This document shows positions 1 through 10,419 of a stretch of DNA of 64,000 nucleotides, piece after piece; within the stretch, counting starts at the first letter, position 1, and each line of letters begins with the position of its first letter. The position numbers and the translations under genes were made by a program. The notes beneath the pieces were generated by a model, which searched no databases, was not told where the DNA came from, and saw only the letters and a program-made list of their open reading frames with translations. Source of the DNA: Lunularia cruciata (Eukaryota; Streptophyta; Marchantiopsida; Lunulariales; Lunulariaceae); assembly GCA_948567375.1 (NCBI GenBank), contig OX419755.1, forward strand, positions 67,398,944 through 67,462,943. The letters run 5' to 3'.

Positions 1-635
1 ATAATTTTTGAGAATAGATAAAGCAAAGTGCTGTGAAGTAGTGCTCGTTGCTTGAGCTTGATTCCAAGTATCAACGTTGTACTTGTCTTTGTGAGTGTGT
101 GAAGAAATTCAAAGTGCAAGTCAGTGTGCTTGTTGGATGTTGGATTCCACAGCCTTGATCTTCATTCTGTGTGTTTGATCTTGAGTGAAGTGCAATCGAA
201 GCAATGCCTTGACAGATTTGAGAGGAATTGTAGTGTTGGTAGTATTCTGCATTTGTGAGTGCAATGGGAAGTTGATGTGAAGCAATTTTGATCGAGGAAG
301 TTGTGCCTTCAGTGGAGGGGTGGAACACAATTTTGAGGTGAAGTTGTTTTGCATTGAAGTGCCGTTTTCGGGAGAGCCTGAATCATCACAATCAAGATTC
401 TTTGGAAAGAATTGAAGGAGTTGTGATTAAGGAGTGTTACTTTGTGACAAGACTGCGAATCAGTACTTGTTACTCTCTTCTGGGTGTGGTTTCTACCTGA
501 GAGACTAAAGAAGAACTCAAGAAGAACTGAAATTGTTACTTTGCTTTGTATTTGACCAATTCTGACTTGTATCTCTGCGAGAACAAACTTTACTTACCCA
601 ATTATCGCAAAAGTGATATTTGCCGGGTTGTCACA
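1..635 (+). mobile_element. Family A LTR, 3' portion (A1), cut by window edge
   Basis: This is the R/U5-like tail of a long family A LTR. It runs from the segment just after the TATA-like region to the terminal GGTTGTCACA at 635. The same tail recurs at 9740-10385, 19830-20473, 23825-24464, 39610-40088 and 56230-56869, and inverted at 15204-15850. It joins a family B LTR (copy C) that lacks its first ~10 bases, so A1 was inserted near the end of that LTR. The left part of the element lies outside the window, so its duplication cannot be checked. Confidence 0.85.
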
Positions 636-1057
636 CCTATCTCCCACTTAAGATGAACCTCTTATAGCTATTATGGTAGTGCACCATAGACTAAGAAGGC
701 AAAAAACCCCAACTCAATCATACTCCTCTAAGGCTAACACTCAAAGACTCAAACCATGCTCACTAGAGAACTCAATGAAAGAGAGATAGTTGTAAATAAA
801 AGGATGATGAGTATCTCCACACCCCTAATTTTTATACTTATGAAATAGTTACATACTAGAGTTATTAATTATTGGAGTAACTTAAGTTACTAGGCTAAAA
901 GTCAAATAAAGTCTAAAGTCTAAAGAAATATCCATATTCCTGGGAATATACTCCTAAGCATGAGGTCTTATCTTGACACAACCACTGAGTCAAGGTTTCC
1001 TTCACATGGGCTTTCCTTAAACTATAAGAGAATCCCCAAAAAAAGGCTTGTGGGTCA
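636..1057 (-). mobile_element. Family B LTR copy C, left fragment (host of element B)
   Basis: The segment matches the family B LTR (compare 1058-1480 and 25376-25800), in minus orientation. It breaks at 1057 where full element B begins and resumes at 26067 on the far side of B, with the LTR sequence continuing across the break (the 'aagagttctc' stretch). Copy C is therefore an older LTR into which B inserted. Its extreme left end is lost at the A1 junction. Confidence 0.8.
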
Positions 1058-1746
1058 TGTGAGCCCGCCTGTCTCTCACTCAGGATGAACCTTTGATGGC
1101 TATTATTGTAGTGCACTATGGACTAAGAAGGCAAGGAACCCCAACTCCATCATACTCCACCAAGGCTAACACTCCAAGACTCAAGACATTGCTCACTAAA
1201 GAACTCAATGAGAGAGAGATAGTTGCAAATGAAAGGATGATGAGTACCTCCTCACCCCTTGTTTATATACTTGTGAAATAGTTATGTACCAAAGTTACTA
1301 ATTACCGTAGTAACTCAAGTTACTTGACTAAAGTCAAGTAAAGTCAAAAAGTAGAAAGGAATATCCACTCACATAGGCATATTCCACTAGCATGTGATCT
1401 TATCTTGACCCAACCACTAAGTCAAGGATTCCTTCACATGGGCTATCCTTGGACTATAGAAGAATCCAAAACAAAAAGGCTTGCGGGCCCAAGAGTTCTC
1501 AACTCTTTCCTCAAAGCCAAACACCTAGGAATAATACCAAGTCAACACACTAGAACCCAAAATAGTGGTGCTCATCTTTTCCACCTCCTCTAAAGTAAGG
1601 TCCCTTCTATCTTAGCTATGACTAACTCTAGCTAATCATGACTAATGTAGAACCATCCTTTATCTCTATATAAATAATATCTCTCAAGTACTCGTAATAC
1701 CAAGCTTAATATCACAATACCACACACATGCACAAATGGTGTTACA
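1058..1746 (-). repeat. Element B 3' LTR
   Basis: 689 bp. On the minus strand it starts TGTAACACC next to a purine-rich tract and ends GGGCTCACA. It is nearly collinear with 25376-26066. A TATATAAAC promoter-like box lies near 1261-1272 (minus), about 210 bp from the LTR's 3' end. Confidence 0.88.
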
Positions 1747-1760
1747 TTTACCCCCAGACT
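1747..1760 (-). other. Element B polypurine tract
   Basis: Read on the minus strand this is AGTCTGGGGGTAAA, immediately 5' of the 3' LTR. That is the expected place for the plus-strand primer of reverse transcription. Confidence 0.7.
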
Positions 1761-1794
1761 AAGTTTTCTCTTTGTCCTCAAAGTGAAGGTCTCT

Positions 1795-2390
1795 CTACCT
1801 TCTATGGTACATTTTCAACTTATCCTGGTTAATCCTATCAAAGTGTCTTCCTCCCAACTCCTTGAGATGATTGGTGTAATTGCCCCACACCTTCTCCACT
1901 ATGAAAGGTCCAAAGTACTTAGGCAAAAACTTCTTTTGCACTCTATTGAATTGAATAGAATCAAACAACATTACCCAATTACCTTCTTTGAAAGGCTCCA
2001 CCTTCTTCTTGCCTTGCCTCTTGTCATAGCTCTCCTTTTGTTTCCTTTGGGCTTGCTCCACTTGAACCATAGCAATTGCTCTTGCCTCTTCCAACTCCAT
2101 GAGTTGATCCTTCCTTGACTTCTTTGCATCACTTCCTTGTGCCTTCTTCAATCTCTTATGAATGCTTTGGAATGTGGGAGATCAAAGTGAATAGATAAGG
2201 TAGACTCAATACCATATACCAATTGAAATGGAGAATACTTGGTGGAAGTCTTCATGGTTGTCCTATACTCCCACAAAATCGCATGAATCCTCTTGTCCCA
2301 ATGATGTTTAGCCCTCTCCATTTTTACATCTTTGCCTAACATCATGCACATGGTCTAATTGGTTCTCTTTGCCAAGCCATTGGAATTTGG
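1795..2390 (-). pseudogene. Element B integrase, C-terminal remnant
   Basis: Two minus-strand frames (2351-2148 and 2151-1795) encode the end of a gypsy integrase. An NGLAKRTN block matches the end of the catalytic core and is followed by the WEYRTTMKTSTKYSPF region. Then comes a GPF-type C-terminal segment (KYFGPFIVEKV) with a basic KRQGKKK stretch. The zinc finger and most of the DDE core are absent: the NGLAKRTN block lies only a few codons beyond the RNase H frame that ends at 2405, so about 250 codons were deleted. Stops interrupt the join. Confidence 0.85.
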
Positions 2391-2404
2391 CTTCTAGGAT
2401 GTAG

Positions 2405-2929
2405 TTACTCTATGTGTGATAACAAAATGTCATAGCATGGTTGTAGTAATGCTTCTTGTAAACTCTCCTCCTCCACCATTGTGTAAGGTCTAGATCTTGC
2501 TGCAAGGGCCTTCCTCTCCCTAGCATGCATCTCTTCTAGATAGTTACCTCTTGTCACAAAATCCACAATCTCCTTGTACTCCATTGGAACCACTTGAGTG
2601 ATTGAGATTGTCATGAGCTCCTCATCCGGGAAGGAATCATCCACTGGCTCATCTCCATCATGATCATAGGCTCTAGATAACAAATCAGCATATGCATATT
2701 TCTTTCCTAGCCTATCCTCAATGGTGTAGTCATACTCAGACAAGAGTATCATCCACCTTGTTAGTCTTCCTTCAACATTAGGCTTGTTGAAAATGTAGTT
2801 CAAAGCCTTGTGATCCGTGACAATGGTGGCTTTCCCTCCAATCAAGTAGTGTCTAAACTTCTTGAGACCAAAGATCAATGCCAACCCTTCTCTCTCCATG
2901 ATAGAGTAGTTCTTTTCTGCTGAAACCAT
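2405..2929 (-). pseudogene. Element B RNase H
   Basis: A 174-codon open stretch encodes a gypsy RNase H. It has NYSIMEREGLALIFGLKKFRHY near the start, the TDHKALNYIF motif around residue 40, and the ADLLSRAYD tail. It follows the RT frame and runs into the truncated integrase. An in-frame stop separates it from RT sequence upstream, near 2980-3130. The enzyme would remove RNA from the RNA-DNA hybrid during reverse transcription. Confidence 0.88.
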
Positions 2930-3886
2930 TTGCCTACTAGCATAAGCTATTGGATGATCATGCCCATCTTGGTCTAATTAACTAAGAGTGCATCCCAAAG
3001 CTACATTAGAAGCATCAATGTAGAGGATGAAAGGCTTACTCCAATCAGGTTTAGCAAGAATTGGAGCTACAACAAGGGATTGCTTGAGCTCCTCAAAAGC
3101 TTTGAGAGCCTCCTTGTCCTCCAAAATCACCTTGTAAATACACCCTTCTTCATGTAGATGGTCAATGCATAAGTCTTGTTGGCAAATGAGAAGATGAACC
3201 TCCTATAGTATCCAACCATCCCCAAGAATTGGCGTAACTTTGTCAAGCTTGAAGGGAATGGAAGGTCTAAGATTTTTCTCACCTTCTCAAGATCAACTAT
3301 TATTCCATCTTTGGAGATGATGTGCTCCAAAAGAAGACATTCTTCACATCCAAAAATGCACTTCTCTGGGTTGAGTGATGCATTTGCCTCATCCAAGCAT
3401 TGCAAGACCTTGATTAGGTGCTCAAAGTGCTCCTCCTTGCTCCCATAGACACAAAAGTCATCAATGGAGTCTCTCACAAATTTTCCAATGAAAGGTTCAA
3501 ATACCTTATTCATGAACCATTGGAATGTGGCTAGAGCATTGCAAAGCCCAAAATGCATGACCTTGAAAGCGTAAGTTCCCCAAGGTGTGGTGAATGTGGT
3601 GAGTTGTTGATGCTCTGGTGCAATCTTGATTTGGTTACATTCACTATAACCATCTCTAAAACTGTAAAAAATTGTACCTCTCATGACCTGCAACCTCCTC
3701 CAAGATCTCATCAATGAATGGCAATGGGTTGTAGTCCTTCTTGGTAACAGCATTGAGCTTCTTGTAATCCATAGGTACCCGAAGCTTACCATTCCTTTTT
3801 CTTCACAATGACAATTGGAGACACCCATTCTGAGTTCTCTACCTCAAAGATAAATCTAGCCTCCTTGAGCTTATCAATCTCCTCTT
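2930..3886 (-). pseudogene. Element B reverse transcriptase
   Basis: The main frame at 3828-3127 carries the RT palm and thumb. ALCNALATFQWFMNKVF is the typical FGLxNAPATFQ region, SIDDFCVYG is the catalytic YxDD-type motif, and LRQFLGMVGYYRRFI precedes RNase H. The N-terminal part (EVVEKGLISSLPWV-like and VSPIV-like blocks) lies in other frames at 3886-3828, so at least one frameshift is present. The product would copy the element RNA into DNA. Confidence 0.85.
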
Positions 3887-4800
3887 TCACAACCAAAGAG
3901 GTGAGCTAATCCAATGTTGCTTTTGGCAGATTGGTCTTGCATGTGATTCCACCTCTATCTTGTGCTCCTCCAAGGTGACTTCCTTCAAATCCTTGTAACT
4001 AAAAGCAAACACATGGATGAACTTGCGGAAAATCTCCTCAAATCTCACCTTCTCCTCCTTGGTAACATTTGGACCATACTTGAGGGTAACTAACCTTCTC
4101 TCTACCTCCTCAAGTGTCAATGGTGATTTATCAGGGTCCTTCAAAACCTCTAGCTTAGGTGCAAAATCCATAACACACAAAGGATACACATCTGAATTAG
4201 AATCAAATTCATCCTCCTCCGTGAAAGTCTCCTCTTCCATGCGTGTGTCCACACCTAAAGCTCCTTCTTTAGAATCTAATTCCCAATAATCAGAAGATGG
4301 TGTATCTGAATGTGAAGTGTTGGTGGTGTTAGTCACAAGAACTATGACTCTATGGTTTGATGGCTCAATCCTCAAGTACCCCTTGTGCCATCGATCAGTT
4401 ATGCAAGCTGTTCTCAACCATGGCCTCCCAAGAAGTAAGTCATAGCTTGAATCCTTCAAGACTTGGAAAGTCATGATATTTTGAACTCCCATAACTGAAA
4501 CTACCACTCTATCCATCACCCCTATTGGTCAAACTTGTTGCTTGTTTGCCATGCTCACCACATATGTTAAAGGTCTTGAGGGTATCATACCCAACTTCTT
4601 CATCAACCTTTTTGACATGGCATTCACTGCTGATGCTCCATCAACAAGTGCATCCTTGATGTTGTGACCATTCAATCTCACATCAATCTTGGAGGTATAT
4701 TCACAAGCCTCCCATGGTGCTGGCTTGGCATCCACCACCCCCATTGATACTGGAGCTTTTGCCTTCTTCTTCCTCTTGCTCCTTGTAGAAATCAAACCAC
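3887..4800 (-). pseudogene. Element B aspartic protease and RT N-terminal linker
   Basis: The protease begins in the minus frame 5086-4529. The D-x-G-A region reads LVDGASAVNAM, so a residue of the usual DTGA/DSGA motif is missing. It continues after a stop into 4519-3887 with the flap region and the second motif YDLLLGRPWL. The following segment is the acidic linker and the start of RT. The family cuts the Gag-Pol precursor; this copy is inactive. Confidence 0.8.
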
Positions 4801-6143
4801 CTCTAAGCTCCTTTCTCAAGGTAGGGTTCAAAGCAATCAATTGGTCTACTATGATGTTAGCCTTGTGACTACCAACATCCTCCAACACATTGTAGTTCCA
4901 TTGTTGCTTTGAAATCAAGAAATCCTCCATCCCCAACTTTTTCTTTGGAGTCTTTGTTGTTGATGGTGTTGAGTTGTAAGTGCTCCTAGTAGACATAGGA
5001 GTATCCTTGCTTGGAGTTAATTGTTGAGAAGAGTGAACATCCTCTGCAAAACAAGCTCTCTTCTTCTCTTTTGCCAAAAGCTCCAATTAAGACCCTTTGA
5101 GTTTGAGCACTCTCCCTTCTCATACTTGATCTCAACCACATCTATGGATGCTATCCCCTTACCTTTGTTTGGATTAAGAGCCACTTGGGTTTCACTACCT
5201 CCCTCTTTCCCTCTATTGGCTCCCTCATAACCCCTTCTTCCATGGTAAGTGGAATGTAGGCAATTCCTTTGGATATGGCCTCTTCCTCCACAACCAAAAC
5301 AATTTATATCATTGATTGTTGGCTGGTTGGCCTCCTCTATATAGATATTTTCCATAACTCCTAGGCGCTCTCCCTACATTCTGATCTACCTCTCTCTTCT
5401 CCCATAGTTGCACCACATTGATTTTGATATTTGCAAGTTGTTTTGTGATGGTTTGAAGTGGATCCTTGGTAGAGGTGCAAGAACTGGAGCAACTACTACT
5501 TATGGTGCAACCCTTGCCACCAAAGTATCAGAAGTTCCACCATACTTGTAGCCTTGAGGAGGATGCACTACCTTCTTCACCACCAAATCACTCTCATCTC
5601 CTTCCAAACTCTCCTCCATACAAATTGTGATCTTGATAGCTTCAACCTTGGAAGAAGGTTTCTCATATCTCACCTTGCTTCTAATTTGTGGTCTCAAACC
5701 TCTTATAAAATTCTTGATAAGCATGGCCCCTTTGCCAATCATAGTAGTCTCCATATCATCCCCACCCTTCCTCAACACTATGCAAAATCTGGACTCTAAC
5801 TTTTCCACTCTTTCCACATAGACTCTCACTTTCTCTCCATCTCCTTGTTTGAGAAAGGTAACCTCACTCTTAAATCCCTCATAATTCTCATATGGCAGAA
5901 AGTTCTCAATGAGTGCTGAAGTCAAAGTCTCCCAAGAGTCTTCTTCCCCATCTCTCCTCTCTCTCTTTTGGTATTCTGACTCATACCATGTAAGTGTTGC
6001 ATCCTCAAAGATATCTGGTAATAATGAGGCCTACCCATTCTTCCTCCTCTCATTGTTTCTTATGCAAGCTCTCTTGAAGTCTCTCACAAAGGCCTCCACA
6101 TCTTCTCCATCCTTGCTAAAGAAAACTGGAAGTTTTCCCATCT
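4800..6143 (-). pseudogene. Element B gag with CCHC zinc knuckle
   Basis: The frame starts at MGKLPVFF (6143) and runs with one in-frame stop near 6030 to 5500. It carries the retrotransposon gag core: ATLTWYESEY, then WETLTSALIENFLPY, then FIRGLRPQIRSKV. A CX2CX4HX4C knuckle (CFGCGGRGHIQRNC) lies at 5301-5260 in the next frame. The knuckle binds the element RNA in the capsid. Frameshifts lie between 5500 and 5355 and near 5050. Confidence 0.86.
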
Positions 6144-6585
6144 TAATCCCTCACTATCTTTCTTTTCTCTCAATTTTTTTCTTCTTTTTCTCTTTTCTTT
6201 TCTCTCACTCTATAACTAATAGAGTATATACATGACAAACACTATTTGAGAATAATCCACTCTAGGGAACACAAAAGTTTCAGGTTGCTCCAATATTTCT
6301 TTAGCAACATCAAATCCTAGAGTGCATATTAATCTAACTCTCATGGATAGTTTATCGATAAATTGAAAGATTATCTACATCACTAATCTTGAGAACTAGT
6401 TGGTGAAGTTGGTAGTATTTCTATAGCTGTACTAACACTCTTTCCAAGATCCTTCACCAAAGTCTCAATAAGTGCTTTTACTCCATTACACTCATGTCCT
6501 TTTGGAAATCCTTCCACTCCACAAACCCCTTGGTCTTAGATCTTCTCCCTCCCAATCTTGGTGAAGAAGGTCTAACATGCAAACT
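6144..6585 (-). other. Element B leader between pre-gag ORF and gag
   Basis: Minus-strand element B sequence that ends where A2 inserted. A short open stretch lies at 6585-6478 and a pyrimidine-rich stretch on the plus strand at 6150-6210. I see no recognisable domain. It continues the sequence at 20474-20689 on the other side of A2. Confidence 0.55.
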
Positions 6586-6952
6586 TGAGGTACCCATATT
6601 TTTGTTTTTTTTTCTCAATTTTGAAGAAGAAGTGTAAAGAGAAATTGAATTGTGCCTGTAAGGCCAAAGAAGGCAAAGAAAAGTGTCCTTGGGGTGTAAC
6701 CCAAGGTAACATGACTTCAGGTTAGAAGGTGAGGTACTCAGAGTTGCCTTGTCAGCATACAACCCAAAGTAAGGAGTCTTTGTCTTGGAAGTGCTCAACC
6801 CAAGGCAAGAATAGTGTAACAACTTCCCTTTGAGGCGAGACATTCAAGAAGGTACCATTCAAAAATGGCGGTCATACGCATGAAGGACACTTGACAATGA
6901 CAAGAACATGTAGAAGGTGTGCTTTCTTGGTAGAAACTTGAATGTAAGAAAG

Positions 6953-9587
6953 ACGAAGAAGGCGCGACTCTATAAAATTTGGGCTAAAGACAAAGTGATG
7001 ACAAGATATTTCCCATTGCCATTAAGAAGTCATCCTATATGAGGTCATGGGAAGGAAAGTATAGTCAAAGATGTGAGGGTGTGTCAAGCAGAAGTCAAGA
7101 GAGTTAATCCGAGAATCAATAGGAAGAATAGTCTCCAGCCCAAAGCGGAAGAGAGAAAGATAGGAGGTGGGAAGAAGAACTCTGAATCCACAATGAGAAA
7201 TCATGCGATCCGGAGGTTAGATGTGATTGCAAGAATCAAAGTCTTGAGCAAGCTTTGGTTCATATTCTTGGCATGGAATTGGAATGTTAGTTTTCTAGGT
7301 TTCATGATTGAGATCATCAAGAGTAAGTGTCTCGATGGCCCTAAAGAAGCAGGGAAGTGAGAAAATATGGCTCGATGGACAAAGTCGGATTGGAGATTAG
7401 TACTTGGAGGAGAAGCAGGCATAGAGGAAGGTGCCATGTTCTTGGGGAAGGGAGAAGTCACAGAAGAAACCCAAGAAGTGAGGGATGCTTTCTCTTTGAA
7501 GCGCACTAAGAATGGCTACAAAGTGGAGAGCTATAAGGATCTTGTCAAGAGGGGGATTGTGAGCGCTCTAATGGCAATCTTGAAGCCGGAGAGAATGACT
7601 TATGTGATGAAGCACCAAGTGGTGTTCTTCCATAAGATGTTTGTAGGAGAGCCAATTAATTGGGCAAAGTGTTTCCATCAGAGGACACAATAGATGATGT
7701 GGAATTTGCAAGACAAGTCACCGCCACATTACATTGTACCATTTGCAGCCCATTTTTATTTGAGATTGAATCTATTGAATGTGGCGGAGAGGCACAAGAT
7801 GGTGTCTCATTTCCATCTTGACTTGAGAAGAGATGCAAAGGATTGGTGCAAAGGAGCAGCAATACATCCTATAAATCAAGAGTAGCAATGAGAACTATGA
7901 GCAAATGGGGCAGAATATGCAAGTGAAGGTGAGTACTCCAAAGTCAAAGAATAAGAGTTGACAAGGAGAAGAAGAAGTAGAGAAGGCGTGACCTTGGAAA
8001 GCCAGAAGAGTGAATCCAAGGAAAGAATTGGTGGTGATTGCATCATCGGATGAAGAGTCGGAAGGAGTGGCTGAGTGCAAGTCCAAAGACTCGGAGAAGG
8101 AGGAAGAACCTAAGTTCATGCTGCAGAGTGGAGACACAAGCAGTGACAGTGAGGATAGCGGAGAGATGCAATTGGTATCCAAAGAAGAGGAAGCTAAGAT
8201 GGAGACGGCAAAGAAAGATAACTTAAAATCTGAAGACAAAGTTCCAAAGCATGAGGAAAAGAGAGTTACAATTCAGAGGTGAGTCCATTCTAGACAAAGG
8301 GCAAAGTATGAAGTGGGGCTGAGTAAGGTGAGAGAAGTGGAGAGTGGAAGTTCAGGGAGCAATGAATCCATTCCTATAAGGTGATTGCGGCTAAGAAGAC
8401 GGGTATCAAGAGAGGAAGAGACAAGGAGATTAGTCCGCAAGCCAAGGTAATTCTAAGTGAAGGAGTGGAGTATCTGCGTGAGGTTGTGTGCTCTTTGTTG
8501 GTGAAGTTAGAGCACAAGACGAAGGAGATGCAGTCAAAGTGTTTGGAGGTGAAGACTATATTGCAGGTGTTAGCTCGGTTGGAAGAAGAGAATTCGGAGT
8601 TGAAGAATAATATAACCTAAGGTGAGGAGGAAAGGGAAGTACTATGAGTAGATGTTGTAGTACAGAATCAAGTGATCAAGAACTTGAAGAGAGAAGCAAG
8701 GAGTAGAGAGGAACTCATAGAGCAGAGTGACATACCAAGGGAAAGGCAAGTAGTTGAGTACAAAATCTTGAAGCAGCAGTTTGCTGATTTGAGATTAGAA
8801 ATTATCCATGCTATGGAAAGAGTGGCGGAGAAGGAGCAAGAGCTCGATAGAGTGATGGAGAGTGTAGAAGAGAAGAAACAGCTATGGCAAAGAGAGTTGA
8901 CAGCAAGATATAGAGAGGAGGAAAGATTAAGAGAGTTGCTTCGCAACTAGGGGGAGAAGATTGTGCAGAAGGAGAAAGAGAGAAGGAGACTGTGAAAGCC
9001 AAGTTCAAAGTAGAATTGGCAATGTACAGAGAAGATTGGCTTGCAGATCGAGAACGGGAGAGAAAAATGCAACTAGAGCTATTGAAGGAGATTGTGATCA
9101 AGATGAATGCAATGCTAAGTACAGAAGCCAACGTGCAAATTAAAGAGACACAGCTACACAAGTTGAAGTTGCTGGTGCAAGAGACAAAGAGGCAAAATGC
9201 AAAGGACAAAGATTTGAATGCTTTACTTATCAGTCTCAAAACTAGTGTAGATAGGAAGATATTAGAAGTGGAAGATAATATCACGATTAGATTAGACTTG
9301 ATGAAATTAGAGATAGATTAACTTCAAAAGGATGTAAAAGCAAAACCCAAAGTAGATGACATAGGAGTCTAGATATCTTTGGAGTTATCAAGGGAGATAT
9401 TAGAGAAGAGTGGGTTGGGAGATAAAGATTTAGAAAGACTACCTGCTAATGTGATTGTAGATCAAGAAAGAGAGTATTAGAATTGGTAGAAGATTTAGTA
9501 GTTGTGAAACCCGAGGACAGAGTAGTAGTCAGTGAAGTTACTTTGGGATTGAAAGCTGAGGAAGAAGTTGACATTGGATCAGATTAG
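6953..9587 (+). pseudogene. U3-encoded ORF in A2 5' LTR (globular domain plus coiled coil), decayed
   Basis: A frame of about 2.6 kb is broken by several stops and frameshifts but co-linear with the frames at 15156-19674, 21058-23669 and 53485-56077. It begins at an ACG where A3 has ATG. The N-terminal third carries SDWRLVLGGEAG, KNGYKVESYKDLVKRGIVSAL, and FFHKMFVGEPINWAKCFHQ. The middle (about 7900-8400) is rich in E, K and S. The last third (8670-9320) is a long coiled coil with EKEQELDRVMESVEEKKQL-type heptads. The frame ends EEEVDIGSD. Function is unknown; the N-terminal layout vaguely recalls plant transposon-associated domains found in gypsy env-position ORFs, which is a guess. Confidence 0.75.
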
Positions 9588-9702
9588 TAACAATTTTGAG
9601 ATATGACGAGGCAGATATGAAGAGGTGCATTGTCATTTTGTATCTACAGGTTAGAAGAATTGTTAGGAAATGGTATAGTTGTTAGAATTGTCATTTGCTT
9701 CA

Positions 9703-9711
9703 CTATTTAAG
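9703..9711 (+). promoter_or_regulatory. TATA-like box of family A LTR
   Basis: CTATTTAAG follows 'gcttca' and lies about 680 bp from the LTR end. The same box is at 19790-19798, 23787-23795, 56193-56201 (CTGTTTAAG) and about 39575 (TATTTAAG), and inverted near 15873 (CTACTTAAG). Its conservation and position suggest the R region starts just downstream, leaving the upstream ~3.1 kb, including the ORF, as U3. Transcription start has not been shown. Confidence 0.5.
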
Positions 9712-10392
9712 AGTGACTTTTGCAGTGAAATGTTGTTCAATGCTCATTATTTGTGAGGATAGATAAAGCAAAGTGCTGATTTCAATGCTTGTCGCTTGAG
9801 CTTGATTCCGACTATCCACTTTGTGATTGTGTTTATGAGTGTGTGGAGAAATTTGAAGTGCAAGTCAATGTGCATGTTGGATGTTGGATTTTGTAGCCTT
9901 GATCTTTACTCCGTGTGTTTGATCCTAAGTGAAGTGCAATCAAAGCAATGCCTTGATAGATCTGAGAGGAATTGTAGTGTTGGTAGTATTCTGCATTTGT
10001 GAGTGCAGTGCAAAGTTGATGTGAAGCAATTTAGATCAAGGAAGTTGTGCCTTTAGTAGAGGAGTAGAACACAATTCTGAGGGGAAGTCGTTTTGTAGTG
10101 AAGTGCAATTTTCAGGAGAGCTTGAATCATCACAATCAAGATTGTTTGGAAAGATTTGATGGAGTTGTGATTGAGTGTGATAAATTGTTGTGACAAGACT
10201 ACAAATCAGTGCTTGTTACTCTCTTCTGGGTGTGGTTTCTACCTGAGAGATTAAAGACACAACCAAGAAGAATTGAAGATTGTTACTGTTTGACTTTGTA
10301 TTTGACCAATTATGACTAGTATCTCTACGGGAATGAACTTTACTTACCTAATCACCGCAAAAGTGATATTTGCCAGGTTTTCATATGATTTT

Positions 10393-10410
10393 TGGTGCCA
10401 CTACCAGGGA
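10393..10410 (+). other. A2 primer binding site (tRNA-Asp type)
   Basis: TGGTGCCACTACCAGGGA lies 7 bases after the 5' LTR. It matches the TGGCGCCGTTGCCGGGGA site used by many plant gypsy elements (complementary to the 3' end of tRNA-Asp), except for a few changes that fit C-to-T and G-to-A decay. Confidence 0.75.
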
Positions 10411-10419
10411 TACAAATCT

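Larger units (their letters stand above)
6586..10385 (+). repeat. A2 5' LTR
   Basis: It starts TGAGGTACC (family consensus TGTGGTACC) and ends GGTTTTCATA (consensus GGTTGTCACA). A 64-base sample at the 3' end (10197-10260 against 20285-20348) shows six differences from the 3' LTR, all transitions. This suggests an old insertion with cytosine deamination. It contains a decayed reading frame at 6953-9587 and a TATA-like box at 9703. Confidence 0.92.

Noticed and set aside
1783-2118. Plus-strand ORF of 111 codons
   Set aside because: It is the antisense of the element B integrase C-terminal region.
6590-6625. Poly-T after the A LTR start as an RNA polymerase III terminator
   Set aside because: No A or B box or tRNA-like fold is nearby; the T run is part of the LTR start in several copies.
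8811-9284. Minus-strand Ser/Leu-rich ORF of 157 codons
   Set aside because: It is the antisense of the coiled-coil region; similar shadows occur in all A copies.
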